Shown: piece after piece, positions 1 through 9,401 of the stretch
Layout of the letters: every line of letters starts with the position of its first letter
How positions within the stretch are numbered: position 1 is the stretch's first letter
Assembly: GCF_014652715.1 (NCBI RefSeq)
Contig: NZ_BMZI01000006.1
Coordinates: 157,082-221,081 of the forward strand
Reading direction: 5' to 3'
DNA length: 64,000 nucleotides
Origin: Salinicola rhizosphaerae
GTDB taxonomy: Bacteria; Pseudomonadota; Gammaproteobacteria; Pseudomonadales; Halomonadaceae
Notes under the pieces: model-generated
Told to the model about the DNA's origin: nothing
What the model saw: the letters and a program-made list of their open reading frames with translations, nothing else
Database searches by the model: none
Position numbers and translations under genes: made by a program

Positions 1-1130
1 TGAACTCGGAGGGTGTAACGGTTCGCGGCGTTCATGGCCGACCCGAACCGCTGACCCTTGACCCATACCGAGTACTGACCCGGCTGCAGCACGGTCTCGA
101 TGTCGAAATCGCCCACCGCCAACGAACCCTCGTCGCTGGCCACGGCGTTGCCGTTCTCGTCGAGAATCTTCGCCTGCAGGCGATACGTCCCTTCGTTGCC
201 GGGGAACGTCGAGCTCTTGACCGAGACGGTCCCGGCATCGGCTACCTTGAAGGTCAACACCTTGCCTTCCTGCAGAACGCGGATATCGGCAACGATCTCG
301 TCGAAGCCATCCGGCATCTGCGGCTCCGGCGGGCGGCCCATGCGTGGCGAATCGCCGGTGGCATCGTCGACGGCGGCGGCAGCCGAGGCCACGCCGTTAT
401 CGGGTGAACCTTGAGCGCCATTTGGCGTGGCCGGCGGCGTGGAGGCACTGCCTGTATTACCGCTACCGAAATCCGGCCCCTGGTCTGGCGCGCGGGTCGT
501 GCCCGCGGCGGCGACCTCGCTGGCCGACTCGCGACCCGGCGCGCTCAGCGTCGCCACTTCGTCGCTCTCGTCGACGAACGCCGTCGTGCGACCATTGGTG
601 CCCGGACCACCGAACATGATACCGCCACCGTTGTCGACGCCCCCCTCGTCGCTGTCGACCACGTTGCCGCTGGCGTCGAGTTCCGCCACCGTAACGTTGA
701 AGCTGTTGCCGCCGGTCTTGGTGCTGCCGAACTTCTGTCCGGAGACCTGCAGGACATAATCGCCCGGCTCGAGCTTTCGCTCCATCTCCAGCCCACCGGT
801 ATTGCCGAGGCCGGAATCCCGTGCCAGCACGTTGCCGTTGGCATCGATCAGCTTGGCGGTGATCTTGTAATCTTCGGATTCACCGGGAAGCGTGGAGCTC
901 GCGAAGCGGTAGCGTCCTGCCCGGTCGACCGTGAATGGATGCTGGTCGACGCCGCCAAAAAAGAAGCTCTGGCTGCGCGCGTCCGAGCTGGATTTGAAGA
1001 AGCGGGTCAGATCGACCTTGCTCGCCGCTTCCTGAGCGTCCTTGAGCGCCTCGCTCTGCGCCAGCGCCTGACTGGAGGCACCTGCCAGGCTCAACGCGAC
1101 GAATAGAGTGGAAAACACACGATACTTCAT
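1..1130 (-). CDS. Secreted protein with duplicated PPC-like beta domains (3' end cut by window edge)
   Basis: The ATG at 1130 opens a 376-codon frame that runs off the left edge without a stop. The N-terminus (MKYRVFSTLFVALSLAGASS, then an ALA cleavage motif near residue 24) is a typical Sec signal peptide, so the product is exported. Two related segments can be read: residues about 60-147 and about 280-376. Both carry the pattern PG..., A(K/)I(L)DxNGNxxAxD, LxPGxYxxxVxGQxFGS, N-x-(F/Y), and they are separated by a Ser/Gly/Pro/Ala-rich linker of about 130 residues. The pattern resembles bacterial pre-peptidase C-terminal (PPC) beta-sandwich domains, but no catalytic domain is visible in the part present. 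The family and function are not recognised. It could be a peptidoglycan-, polysaccharide- or protein-binding periplasmic or surface factor; that is inference. Confidence 0.75.
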   Translation of the reverse strand, partial: MKYRVFSTLFVALSLAGASSQALAQSEALKDAQEAASKVDLTRFFKSSSDARSQSFFFGGVDQHPFTVDRAGRYRFASSTLPGESEDYKITAKLIDANGNVLARDSGLGNTGGLEMERKLEPGDYVLQVSGQKFGSTKTGGNSFNVTVAELDASGNVVDSDEGGVDNGGGIMFGGPGTNGRTTAFVDESDEVATLSAPGRESASEVAAAGTTRAPDQGPDFGSGNTGSASTPPATPNGAQGSPDNGVASAAAAVDDATGDSPRMGRPPEPQMPDGFDEIVADIRVLQEGKVLTFKVADAGTVSVKSSTFPGNEGTYRLQAKILDENGNAVASDEGSLAVGDFDIETVLQPGQYSVWVKGQRFGSAMNAANRYTLRV

Positions 1131-1253
1131 GGAGCCTCTCTGCGTTAGCTGCGACCGGAATCGGGCCACAGCATAACAGAGACGCCCACCGGGATACCTT
1201 ATTCGTGCCCGATGAGCGTCATGTCCGATTGACAGGCCGTTAGCGCGCGGTAC

Positions 1254-4200
1254 TCAGCCCTCGTTATCGCTTTCGGCCAGATCGACCAGTTCGCGGATGG
1301 CCACCGCGACCAGCGGGAAGCTGACCTGGGTCCCGGCGTCGATCTCGGCGCGCAAGGCATTCCAGCGCTCGAATAGTGGCGCGTGATCCTCCTGCCAGCT
1401 CGTCACTCTCGCCTCGACTTCCCGCGGCGCGTCGGCCATGCCGAGCACCTTGACCGTGAGCGCCAGCTGCTGGCGGTCGAGGTCGTCGCGGAACGTCTCT
1501 CTCGCCTGCGCTTGCCAACCGTCGCGCACCTCCAGCGTGTTGATCTGCTGCATCATCCACGGCAGGTCGAGACTCTCGCCGATCGCATAATAGACCTCGG
1601 CGACGCGCTGAATCTTCTCGCCACTGGTGCGCGCGGCCTGAATGATGCCAAGCCCTGCGTAGAGACTCGGTGCCGCCGCGACGATCGACGCCAGAGCCTC
1701 CGGCACACCCGCACCGATGAGTTCATCGCGCCGCTGCGCCCAGGCTTCTCGCTCGTCGCCCTGCAGGCGCCCGCCGATGTCCTCCTGAAGCTGGGCGAGC
1801 TGCGGGCCGTACTGCTCGACACACTCCTTGACGCTGAGCGAGCCGCGCTGGCGCAGGAACCAGCGCGTCGCGCGGCGCAGCAGGCGCATCAGATCGAGCA
1901 TCATGGTGTACTGCATCTGACTGTCGACGCGATAGTCGAGTGCCTCGATCTGCTCCCACAGGCGTTGAAAGCCGAAGCTGTCACGGGCAATGACGTAGGC
2001 CTGGGCGATCTCGATGCGCGAAGCGCCGGTCGAATCGCGCAACTGACGCACGAAGGGAATTCCCATGTGATCGACCAGATCGTTGGCGAGCTGCGTCGCC
2101 ACGATCTCGCGCTTGAGCCGATGGTGATTCATGTCGTCCGGATAGCGCTCGGCGAGCGTGGCCGGAAAGGCCTTCGTCACGTGGCTCTGAAGCTGCGGAT
2201 CGGCAGGCAGCTCGGCGGCGATCAGGTCGCTCTTGAGCGTGCTCTTGGCGTAGGAGATCAGCACGCAGAGCTCAGGCAGCGTCATCCCGCCACCGGCGTT
2301 GTTGCGTTCGCTCAACGCCTCGTCGCTGGGCAGAAACTCCAGCTCGCGATCCAGACTACCGGCAGCCTCCAGCTCGTTGATGAAGCGACGATACGGCCCC
2401 AGCCCCTCCTTGGCCTGCAGCTCGGAGAGCGACAGCGCCTGGGTCTGACGGTAGTTGTCGCGCACCACCAGCTCGCCGACCTCTTCGGTCATCTCGACCA
2501 TCAGCGCGTTACGCTGTTTCTCGGTCATGTCGCCACGCTGAACGATGCCGTCGAGCAGAATCTTGATGTTCACTTCATGATCGGAGCAGTTCACGCCCCC
2601 GGCGTTATCGATGAAGTCGGTATTGACGCGGACGCCCTTCTCCGCCGCTTCCATGCGACCGCGCTGCGTCAGCCCCAGATTGCCGCCTTCACCCACCACG
2701 CGGCAGTTGAGTTCCGCGCCGTCGATGCGCAGACCGTCATTGGCCTTGTCGCCGACATCGGCGTGGCTCTCGCTCGCCGCCTTGACGTAGGTACCGATAC
2801 CGCCGTTCCAGATCAGATCGACCGTCGACTTCAGCATGGCGTTGATCAGATCATTGGGCGAGAGCTTGTCCGCCCGGATACCGAACGCCTTCTTCATCGG
2901 GTCGGAAACGGAAATCGACTTCGCATCGCGGGAAAAGACGCCACCGCCTTCGGAAATACACGTCTCGTCGTAGTCGGACCAGCTGGAGCGCGGCTGCTCG
3001 AACAGGCGCTTGCGCTCGGCGAACGCACTGGCGGCATCGGGGGTCGGATCGACGAAGATATGGCGGTGGTTGAAGGCACCGACCAGCAGAATCTTGTCGG
3101 AGAGCAGCATGCCGTTGCCGAAGACATCGCCGGCCATGTCGCCGATTCCGAGAACCGTGAACTCGTCCTTCTGCGTATTGAGCCCCATCTCGCGGAAGTG
3201 GCGCTTGACCGATTCCCAGGCGCCGCGAGCGGTGATCGCCATGCCCTTGTGGTCGTAGCCCTGGGCGCCACCGGAGGCGAAGGCGTCGCGCAGCCAGAAG
3301 TCGTACTCCAGCGAGATGGCGTTGGCGTAATCGGAAAAGGTCGCCGTGCCCTTGTCGGCGGCGACGACCAGATAGGGGTCGTCCGGGTCGTGGCGGACGA
3401 CATCCCGCGGCGCCACGATGGTGGTCCCGTCGAGGTTGTCGGTCACGTCGAGCAGACCGCGGATCAGAATGCGATAGCACTCGACGCCCTCGGCGTGGAT
3501 GGCATCACGGTCGGCGTTTTCCGGCATCCGCTTGCAGATGAAACCGCCCTTCGCGCCCACCGGCACGATGACCGAGTTCTTGACCTGCTGCGCTTTCATC
3601 AACCCGAGAATCTCGGTGCGGAAATCTTCGTTGCGATCGGACCAGCGCAGTCCCCCGCGCGCCACCTTGCCGCCGCGCAGGTGCACCCCCTCCATTCGCG
3701 GCGAATAGACGAAGATCTCGAACAACGGCTTGGGCTTGGGCATGCCCGGCACCTTGCTCGGCTCGAGCTTGAACGAGATGTAGGACTTGTCGCTGCCGTC
3801 GGCCATCGGCTGGAAGAAATTGGTTCGCACCGTCGCCTGAATCAGGTCGACATAGCGCCGCAGCAGCAGATCGTCGTTGAGGCTCGCCACCTGATCGAGC
3901 CGGCCGTTGAGGGCTTCGATGCACGCCTTGCAGTCACTGTCCCGGCGCTTGTCGGCATCCGAGGCCGGCGAGAAACGCAGCTCGAACAGCTGCGCCAGAC
4001 CCCGCGTGATCTCGGCATGTGCGGCGAGCGTGTTGGCAATATAGGCCTGAGACAGCCCGATGCGCAGCTGCTTCATGTAGCGTGCATAGGCGCGCAGCAC
4101 CGCGACCTGGCGCCAGTTCAGCGCCGCACCGATGATCAAGCGATTGTAGGCGTCGTTTTCCGCGTCACCGACCCAGATACGCGTGAACGCGTCGATGAAG

Positions 4201-6089
4201 TTCTCGCGCATGTCGCGCAGGTCGACCTCGCCCACCAGGCCGCGATATTCGAACGTGAAGTCATGAATCCAGTAGGTCTGCTGCGCCGTCGCGATACGGT
4301 AGGGCCGCTCGCTGATGACACGCAGGCCGAGGTTTTCGAGCACCGGCAGCATGTCGGAGAGCGGAATCGGCGTTTCGCGGTGGTAGAGCTTGATGTTGAC
4401 GCTCTCGGCCGCACTCTCCGCCAGGTGATAGAGGCTGACCCCGATCGGCGCGCCCTGATCGAGTGACTCGAGATGACGAATATCGTTGGCCGCCGTGCGC
4501 GCCGAGAAGTCGTCGCGATAGCTGCTGGGGAAGGCATCACGGAAGGTCTGCGCCTGTCGATTGCCGGCTTCCTCGCCCAGCGCCTCGATCAGCGCCCCGT
4601 GCAGGTCTTCCCGCCAGTTGCGCGCCAGCTTGATGACACGTTTCTCCAGCGCACGCGGGTCGAAATCGACCGGCTCCTGCCCATTGAAGCGCAGGGTGAA
4701 CTGGATACGCGCCAGCGTCGACTCCGACAGGTAGGGGTTGAAGTCGGCGAAGGTGGCACCGAGCTCCTCGCAGAGCAGATCCTGGATTCGCAGCCGCAGA
4801 TCGGTAGAGAAGATGTCGCGCGGCACGAAGACCAGGCAGGAGTAGAACTGACCGGCCCGATCGACGCGGATGAACAGGCGCACCCGGCGACGCTCGCGAA
4901 TGTTGAGAATCCCGAATGCGGTTTGCGCCAGTTCGTCCGTCGTGCTCTGGAACAGGTCGTCGCGCGGATGCACCTCGAGAATCTGCAGCAGCAGCTTGCC
5001 GTTGTGGCCTTTCGGGTTGACGCCGGCCGCGTCGATCACCGCCTGCACCTTGCGCCGCAGAACCGGCACCGTGCGCGGTGACTCGTTGTAGACCAGTGAG
5101 GTGAAAAGTCCAAAGAAGCGCCACTCGCCGATCAGCTTGCCCTTGGCATCGAACCGCGAGACCGCGATGTGATCCGGATAGGTCGGCCGATGTACCCGCG
5201 CGTGAAAAGCGCTCTTGGCAAACCGCAGTGGCGTCGGAGTCGGACCGTCCTCGACGCCAAAACGCACGGTTTCCTGATAGCGCGGCTGGTCGAGCTTGAG
5301 TACGCCGAGCTCGCTGCCTGCCACCCGCTCCTCGTGCGCCTTCTTGCCGCTGCCGGTGCGCCGCGTCTCCGCGAAACCGAGGAAGGTGAAATGTTCGTCA
5401 AGCAGCCACTTCAGAAACGCGATCGTCTCCTTCTGATCGGCCGCCGTGACTGCTTCTGGCCGACTGGCTTCGAGCTCGCCGATGACCTCTCGCAACTTGT
5501 CGCACATCGGGTCAAAGTCGGCAACGGCCATGCGCACGTCGAGCAGCACCTCCTGAAGGCTCTGCTCGAGATCCTTGAGCGTCTCGGCGTCGGTGTGGCG
5601 ATCGACTTCGATCAGAATGATCGACTCGCGCGCCGCGGGCGCCTGTTTGGCCCGGGTGCCGGTAATCCGCAGCGCGTGATGGCGCGCGTCGCGCTCGACC
5701 GCCAGAACCGCGTTGTGGATGGCGTGCAGCGTCAAGCCACGGCGATTGAGCTCCATGCGCACCGAGTCGACCAGAAACGGCATGTCCCGATGCAGCACAG
5801 CCACGACGGTGTGCGGTGACTGCCAGCCGTGCTCCTCGAAGTTGGGATTGAATATCCGGACCTTGGCCTCGTCGGGATCGAAGGTGCGCATGAAGTGCCA
5901 CGCCGCCAGCGTGGCGCCGTAAACGTCTTCCAGCTGGCGATCCGCCGCCTCCTCGAACGGCGCCGTGGCGTAGAGATCCTCGGCGAATGCCGTGATCCGC
6001 TTCACCTTCTCCTCCGGCAGGCGCTGGGAAAGCTTGTCTCTCAGCTGTTCCAGAAATTCCGTTTTTCCCTCGATCGCGACGTGTTGCAT
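1254..6089 (-). CDS. gdhB: NAD-dependent glutamate dehydrogenase, large (180-kDa) type
   Basis: A 1611-residue protein, the size expected of the giant NAD-GDH family typified by Pseudomonas aeruginosa GdhB. It oxidatively deaminates glutamate to 2-oxoglutarate and ammonium in the cytoplasm and is usually catabolic. The N-terminal half (about 1-700) holds the ACT-like regulatory region of this family. The catalytic core follows, with the Lys-containing segment PVGAKGGF near residue 840, and then the NAD-binding region with NGGIGTYVKA and EGGNLGLTQRGR. The start ATG at 6089 is preceded by a GAGGTGAG ribosome binding site. The gene stands alone, with 170 bp upstream before trmA. A 1027-codon open frame on the opposite strand is a GC-codon shadow. 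Confidence 0.95.
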   Translation of the reverse strand: MQHVAIEGKTEFLEQLRDKLSQRLPEEKVKRITAFAEDLYATAPFEEAADRQLEDVYGATLAAWHFMRTFDPDEAKVRIFNPNFEEHGWQSPHTVVAVLHRDMPFLVDSVRMELNRRGLTLHAIHNAVLAVERDARHHALRITGTRAKQAPAARESIILIEVDRHTDAETLKDLEQSLQEVLLDVRMAVADFDPMCDKLREVIGELEASRPEAVTAADQKETIAFLKWLLDEHFTFLGFAETRRTGSGKKAHEERVAGSELGVLKLDQPRYQETVRFGVEDGPTPTPLRFAKSAFHARVHRPTYPDHIAVSRFDAKGKLIGEWRFFGLFTSLVYNESPRTVPVLRRKVQAVIDAAGVNPKGHNGKLLLQILEVHPRDDLFQSTTDELAQTAFGILNIRERRRVRLFIRVDRAGQFYSCLVFVPRDIFSTDLRLRIQDLLCEELGATFADFNPYLSESTLARIQFTLRFNGQEPVDFDPRALEKRVIKLARNWREDLHGALIEALGEEAGNRQAQTFRDAFPSSYRDDFSARTAANDIRHLESLDQGAPIGVSLYHLAESAAESVNIKLYHRETPIPLSDMLPVLENLGLRVISERPYRIATAQQTYWIHDFTFEYRGLVGEVDLRDMRENFIDAFTRIWVGDAENDAYNRLIIGAALNWRQVAVLRAYARYMKQLRIGLSQAYIANTLAAHAEITRGLAQLFELRFSPASDADKRRDSDCKACIEALNGRLDQVASLNDDLLLRRYVDLIQATVRTNFFQPMADGSDKSYISFKLEPSKVPGMPKPKPLFEIFVYSPRMEGVHLRGGKVARGGLRWSDRNEDFRTEILGLMKAQQVKNSVIVPVGAKGGFICKRMPENADRDAIHAEGVECYRILIRGLLDVTDNLDGTTIVAPRDVVRHDPDDPYLVVAADKGTATFSDYANAISLEYDFWLRDAFASGGAQGYDHKGMAITARGAWESVKRHFREMGLNTQKDEFTVLGIGDMAGDVFGNGMLLSDKILLVGAFNHRHIFVDPTPDAASAFAERKRLFEQPRSSWSDYDETCISEGGGVFSRDAKSISVSDPMKKAFGIRADKLSPNDLINAMLKSTVDLIWNGGIGTYVKAASESHADVGDKANDGLRIDGAELNCRVVGEGGNLGLTQRGRMEAAEKGVRVNTDFIDNAGGVNCSDHEVNIKILLDGIVQRGDMTEKQRNALMVEMTEEVGELVVRDNYRQTQALSLSELQAKEGLGPYRRFINELEAAGSLDRELEFLPSDEALSERNNAGGGMTLPELCVLISYAKSTLKSDLIAAELPADPQLQSHVTKAFPATLAERYPDDMNHHRLKREIVATQLANDLVDHMGIPFVRQLRDSTGASRIEIAQAYVIARDSFGFQRLWEQIEALDYRVDSQMQYTMMLDLMRLLRRATRWFLRQRGSLSVKECVEQYGPQLAQLQEDIGGRLQGDEREAWAQRRDELIGAGVPEALASIVAAAPSLYAGLGIIQAARTSGEKIQRVAEVYYAIGESLDLPWMMQQINTLEVRDGWQAQARETFRDDLDRQQLALTVKVLGMADAPREVEARVTSWQEDHAPLFERWNALRAEIDAGTQVSFPLVAVAIRELVDLAESDNEG

Positions 6090-6260
6090 TCACTCACCTC
6101 GACTGACAGCGGCCACCGATATGGCGGCGACGTAACATGGCGCGAAGCTTACGCCAGCGTTAGCGGACGCCCCACTCAATTGAAGCTTCGTCATGGCGCA
6201 TGTCGGTTGCGCATCATGGCGGATGTCTGACTCACCGGCCGGCGATTGACAGCGGCTCGC

Positions 6261-7373
6261 TCAATCCACTCGCCGTTCGAGTAGCACCCCGCACTCACAG
6301 TGGTCGGTCCAGGGGAATTGGTCAAACAGCGCCATACGCGTGACCCGGTGGGTACGGGTCAACTGCTCGAGGTTGCCCGCCAGCGTATCCGGATTGCAGG
6401 AAATATAGACAATCCGTTCGTAGCGCATCAGCGGCTCGCAACTATCGGCATCCAGTCCGGCGCGGGGCGGGTCGACCAGCACGGTCGAGAAATCGCACGC
6501 TTCGAGCGCCATCGCGCTGACCCGTCTGCCCTGCTTCTCGCCGGCGAGGACCTGCGCGAACTCCTCGGCCGACATCCGCGCCACATGAACGTTGTCGATG
6601 CCATTGGCCTCGATGTTGGCCTGCGCCGACGCCACCGAGGTGCGCGAGATTTCGGTCGCCACGACGCGCCGGAAGTTTTCGGCAAGCGCGATCGTGAAGT
6701 TGCCGTTGCCGCAGTAGAGCTCGACGAGGTCCCGTCGTCGCTCGGTATCACGGGTCACATCACGTGCCCAGGCCAGCATCGCGCGGCAGATCTCGGCGTT
6801 GGGCTGGGTGAAGCTATTCTCCACCTGCTGGTAATGCAGTTCGCGCCCTTCCACCTCGAGCCGCTCCCAGACGTGATCGCGATCCAGCACGATCCTCTGC
6901 TTGCGTGAACGGCCGATGAGTGAAACGCCAAGCAAGGTCTGTAGCTCGCGCGCCCGTGATTCCCAGTTATCGTCGAGCGCCTTGTGATAGATCAGGGTGA
7001 CGAGCGCCTCGCCGTCGAGCGTGGTCAGAAATTCGACCTGGAAGAGCTTGCGTCGCATCAGTTCGTCGTCGCGGATGGCGTCGAGAAGTGCCGGCATCAG
7101 CGCGTTGATGCGCCGACTCGCGACAGGAAATTGATCGATACGCACCACGCGTTTGCCCTTGGGCGCCTCGGGGTCCGATTCGAACATGGCGTAATAGAGA
7201 TCATCACCCTCGTGCCAGAGGCGGAACTCGGCGCGCATCCGATAGTGCGTGGGCGGCGAGGCGAAAACCTCGAGCGGGGGCGGCGAGAAGCTGGCGAACT
7301 GCTGTTCGATCCTCTCGCGCTTGGCGTCGAGCTGGGCGTCATAGCGGGCGGGATCGATATCGGTGATGACCAA
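6261..7373 (-). CDS. trmA: tRNA (uracil-5-)-methyltransferase
   Basis: TrmA makes 5-methyluridine at position 54 of the tRNA T-loop using S-adenosylmethionine. The family landmarks are all present: HYRMRAEFRLWHEGDDLYY near the N-terminus, QVENSFTQPN, the SAM-binding ELYCGNGNF, DPPRAGLD, and the catalytic cysteine in YISCNPDTLAGN. No ATG is in a sensible place. I chose the TTG at 7373, because GAGGAG lies seven bases before it and the resulting 370 residues match the 366 of E. coli TrmA. The upstream TTG at 7406 adds 11 residues without a ribosome binding site. The gene lies 84 bp downstream of murI and may be cotranscribed with it. Confidence 0.93.
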   Translation of the reverse strand: MVITDIDPARYDAQLDAKRERIEQQFASFSPPPLEVFASPPTHYRMRAEFRLWHEGDDLYYAMFESDPEAPKGKRVVRIDQFPVASRRINALMPALLDAIRDDELMRRKLFQVEFLTTLDGEALVTLIYHKALDDNWESRARELQTLLGVSLIGRSRKQRIVLDRDHVWERLEVEGRELHYQQVENSFTQPNAEICRAMLAWARDVTRDTERRRDLVELYCGNGNFTIALAENFRRVVATEISRTSVASAQANIEANGIDNVHVARMSAEEFAQVLAGEKQGRRVSAMALEACDFSTVLVDPPRAGLDADSCEPLMRYERIVYISCNPDTLAGNLEQLTRTHRVTRMALFDQFPWTDHCECGVLLERRVD

Positions 7374-7457
7374 GCGGCACTCCTCAAAGTACGAAATAAT
7401 CAGCAAGCGGCGTCAATCAGAGGACGAAGTCGCGGCCAGGGCGACATCGAGAGAGCA

Positions 7458-8273
7458 TCAGGTCGGCGTCTGCGCGACCCGTGGCAAGTCGACCGCCGAG
7501 ACGAGCCCTCGCGGCGCTGGCAGGCCGAAACGCGCGAGTGCGTGGCCGAGCCCTGGCGCATCCGGCCGCGTCGCCCAGCAGCGAGGGGCTATCGGCCCAT
7601 CTGCCGATAAGCCGTCACCCAGGAGCGTCTCGACGCGGCGGGCTATCGCCTCGCCGGAGTCGATCCACGCAACCGGACGCGGTGCCAGCGCAGCAAAATT
7701 CGCCTTCAGCAACGGGAAGTGGGTACATCCGAGAACCACGGTGTCGAGCTCGGCCACGGCCCACAGCGGCGCCAGCACGGCGCGAATGCGTCGCACATCG
7801 AGCTGACCATCGGCGATGAAAGTCTCGGCGACTCTGACCAGCGGATCGGCGGCGACCCGGGTCACACGACAGCCGTCAGCGAACTCGGCGACGAGCCGGT
7901 CGAGATAGGGTCGATTGACCGTCGCGCTGGTCGCCAGCAGGCCGACGCTGCGAGTACGGCTCTGCGCGACCGCCGGCTTGATCGCCGGCACCGTGCCGAC
8001 AACCGGAACGGCCAGACGCTCGCGCAGTGCTTCCAGGGCCAGCGTACTGGCGGTGTTGCAGGCCACGACCAGGACCCGCGGCGCACTCAGGCGACAGGCC
8101 CGCATGCAGACATCGACGATGCGCGCCACCAGCCACCGATCGGGCTTGGTGCCGTAAGGCAGCGCAGCGTTGTCGCAGACATAGTCGAGCGACGCACCAG
8201 GCAGACGACGGGCAATGTCGGTGCGCACCGAGAGCCCGCCGACGCCGGAATCGAACACCAGCACATCGCTCAT
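7458..8273 (-). CDS. murI: Glutamate racemase
   Basis: MurI interconverts L- and D-glutamate to supply D-Glu for peptidoglycan. The 271-residue product starts MSDVLVFDSGVGGLSV, the conserved substrate-binding start of the family. It carries both catalytic cysteine motifs, CNTAST and GCTHFPLL, and DNAALPYG. The ATG at 8273 puts the conserved motif at the correct distance from the N-terminus. No strong ribosome binding site precedes it, and an upstream in-frame extension to 8327 has no family similarity. trmA lies 84 bp downstream on the same strand. Confidence 0.95.
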   Translation of the reverse strand: MSDVLVFDSGVGGLSVRTDIARRLPGASLDYVCDNAALPYGTKPDRWLVARIVDVCMRACRLSAPRVLVVACNTASTLALEALRERLAVPVVGTVPAIKPAVAQSRTRSVGLLATSATVNRPYLDRLVAEFADGCRVTRVAADPLVRVAETFIADGQLDVRRIRAVLAPLWAVAELDTVVLGCTHFPLLKANFAALAPRPVAWIDSGEAIARRVETLLGDGLSADGPIAPRCWATRPDAPGLGHALARFGLPAPRGLVSAVDLPRVAQTPT

Positions 8274-8460
8274 GAGGGCGCACCCGAAACGCACCCGTGT
8301 CGTCGAGCTCCGAGCGGTGCTTCGCACCCCTGCCTGACCTGCAGCCGATCCATCCCGCGCTCTCCGCCTCCAAAGCGATCATTCTACGCGAGCGCGCGGG
8401 TTCCCACGACCGCGAAGCCGCCGGATCGCACCAGCGCCGACGAGAATCGGCCCGATGACG

Positions 8461-8481
8461 TGCCGGCTTACCCGGCCGGCA
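8461..8481 (-). terminator. Possible terminator hairpin after the hemerythrin-like gene
   Basis: A perfect 7-bp stem (TGCCGGC / GCCGGCA) with a 7-base loop lies 20 bp beyond the stop of the hemerythrin-like gene. It has no T-run on the minus strand, so it is only a weak candidate. Confidence 0.25.
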
Positions 8482-8500
8482 TTCCCGCGGGTGGCGAAGC

Positions 8501-9055
8501 TCAGGAAGCCAACGGCGAAGGTGCCTCGCGAAACTCGGTGTAGAGCTCCGGGTAAGCCTCCTGCAGTCGCGCCAGTTCGGCCTCGGCTCGCGCCGGCAAC
8601 TCGCTGGCCAGCCGCGCCAGGTCGGCCTCGTCGAAGTGCTCGCGGATCAGAGGGAACAGCTCTTCGCGTTCCGCCCGCAGGTATGCCCGGTGAGCGTCGA
8701 GATAGCGCCTGAGATCTTCCGCGAACTTGTCCATTGGCATGACACCGTCCATCAGAATCATGTCGATATCCTGGGACAGCCGCATCAACTGCTCGTGGAG
8801 ATGCTGATAGTCATCCGCCAGCCGATTGCTGAGTTCATCGATGTGGGACTGGCGCGCCACCAGCTGTTCGCTGCAGATGCGCTCCAGAGGAATCGTGAAA
8901 CCGCTCATATAGTCGAGGATGTAATCCACGACCTCCCGGATCAGGCGGAAATTGGGGCGTTCGCCGTCAGCCAGCGTCTTGTGTTTGAGTTGCAACACAT
9001 GCAGCAGGCGCGCCATGTTGGCATGGTCCTGACGTAACTGGGTCAGCATGGGCAT
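8501..9055 (-). CDS. Hemerythrin-like domain protein lacking one expected iron ligand
   Basis: A 184-residue, all-helical cytoplasmic protein that aligns with the bacterial hemerythrin (HHE cation-binding) family. His11 in RQDHANM, a His pair in YQHLHEQL, and AHRAYLRAEREELFPL (H-x4-5-E, EELFP) match canonical positions. At the segment that normally reads HHPxED, this protein reads TIPLER at residues 54-59, so the His ligand is replaced while Glu58 is kept. The start at 9055 has AGGAG seven bases upstream. Relatives bind a di-iron centre and sense or carry oxygen or respond to nitric oxide. This one may bind a single metal or none; that is inference. It stands 227 bp upstream of murI with no obvious functional link. 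Confidence 0.8.
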   Translation of the reverse strand: MPMLTQLRQDHANMARLLHVLQLKHKTLADGERPNFRLIREVVDYILDYMSGFTIPLERICSEQLVARQSHIDELSNRLADDYQHLHEQLMRLSQDIDMILMDGVMPMDKFAEDLRRYLDAHRAYLRAEREELFPLIREHFDEADLARLASELPARAEAELARLQEAYPELYTEFREAPSPLAS

Positions 9056-9401
9056 GGTGAGTCTCCTGTCCGTGAAGCGCCGGCGTCGCGGATGCCGCGC
9101 GTCGGCCTGGGGGTAGCGTCTGTCGCCAACGACGCAGCGACAGACACGGCAACGGGCACTGCCTGACCAGATCTCCAGCGCTTTCGCCTTTGCGTCGTCA
9201 CCGACGCCGAGCCGGCACCGAACCGAGACAACGAATTGGGTCGAAGACGAACGACGCGCTAGAATTTCCTACCCTAGCGCCTTTTTCGATAAACGCTCTA
9301 CGCCTAACGTCTCAATCGGTGTAGCGAAATGTACTTCTGTCGTCGTCGAGACCGGCTCACCCGCCGCGAACCGCAGGACGACCGCCAGCCTGGAACCGGT
9401 C
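9056..9401. other. 346-bp intergenic region between divergent hemerythrin-like gene and rarA
   Basis: No convincing coding frame: the short minus-strand frames here lack a ribosome binding site and family features. The region should hold the promoters of both divergent genes. One sigma-70-like candidate for rarA is listed separately. Confidence 0.6.
9236..9265 (+). promoter_or_regulatory. Candidate sigma-70 promoter for rarA
   Basis: TTGGGT (9236-9241) and TAGAAT (9260-9265) are separated by 18 bp, in the only noncoding stretch upstream of rarA. This would leave a leader of about 130 nt. Confidence 0.4.

Noticed and set aside
1383-4466. 1027-codon open frame on the plus strand
   Set aside because: It is antisense to gdhB. 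The translation is rich in Arg, His, Leu and Asp without domain patterns, as expected for the complement of GC3-rich codons.
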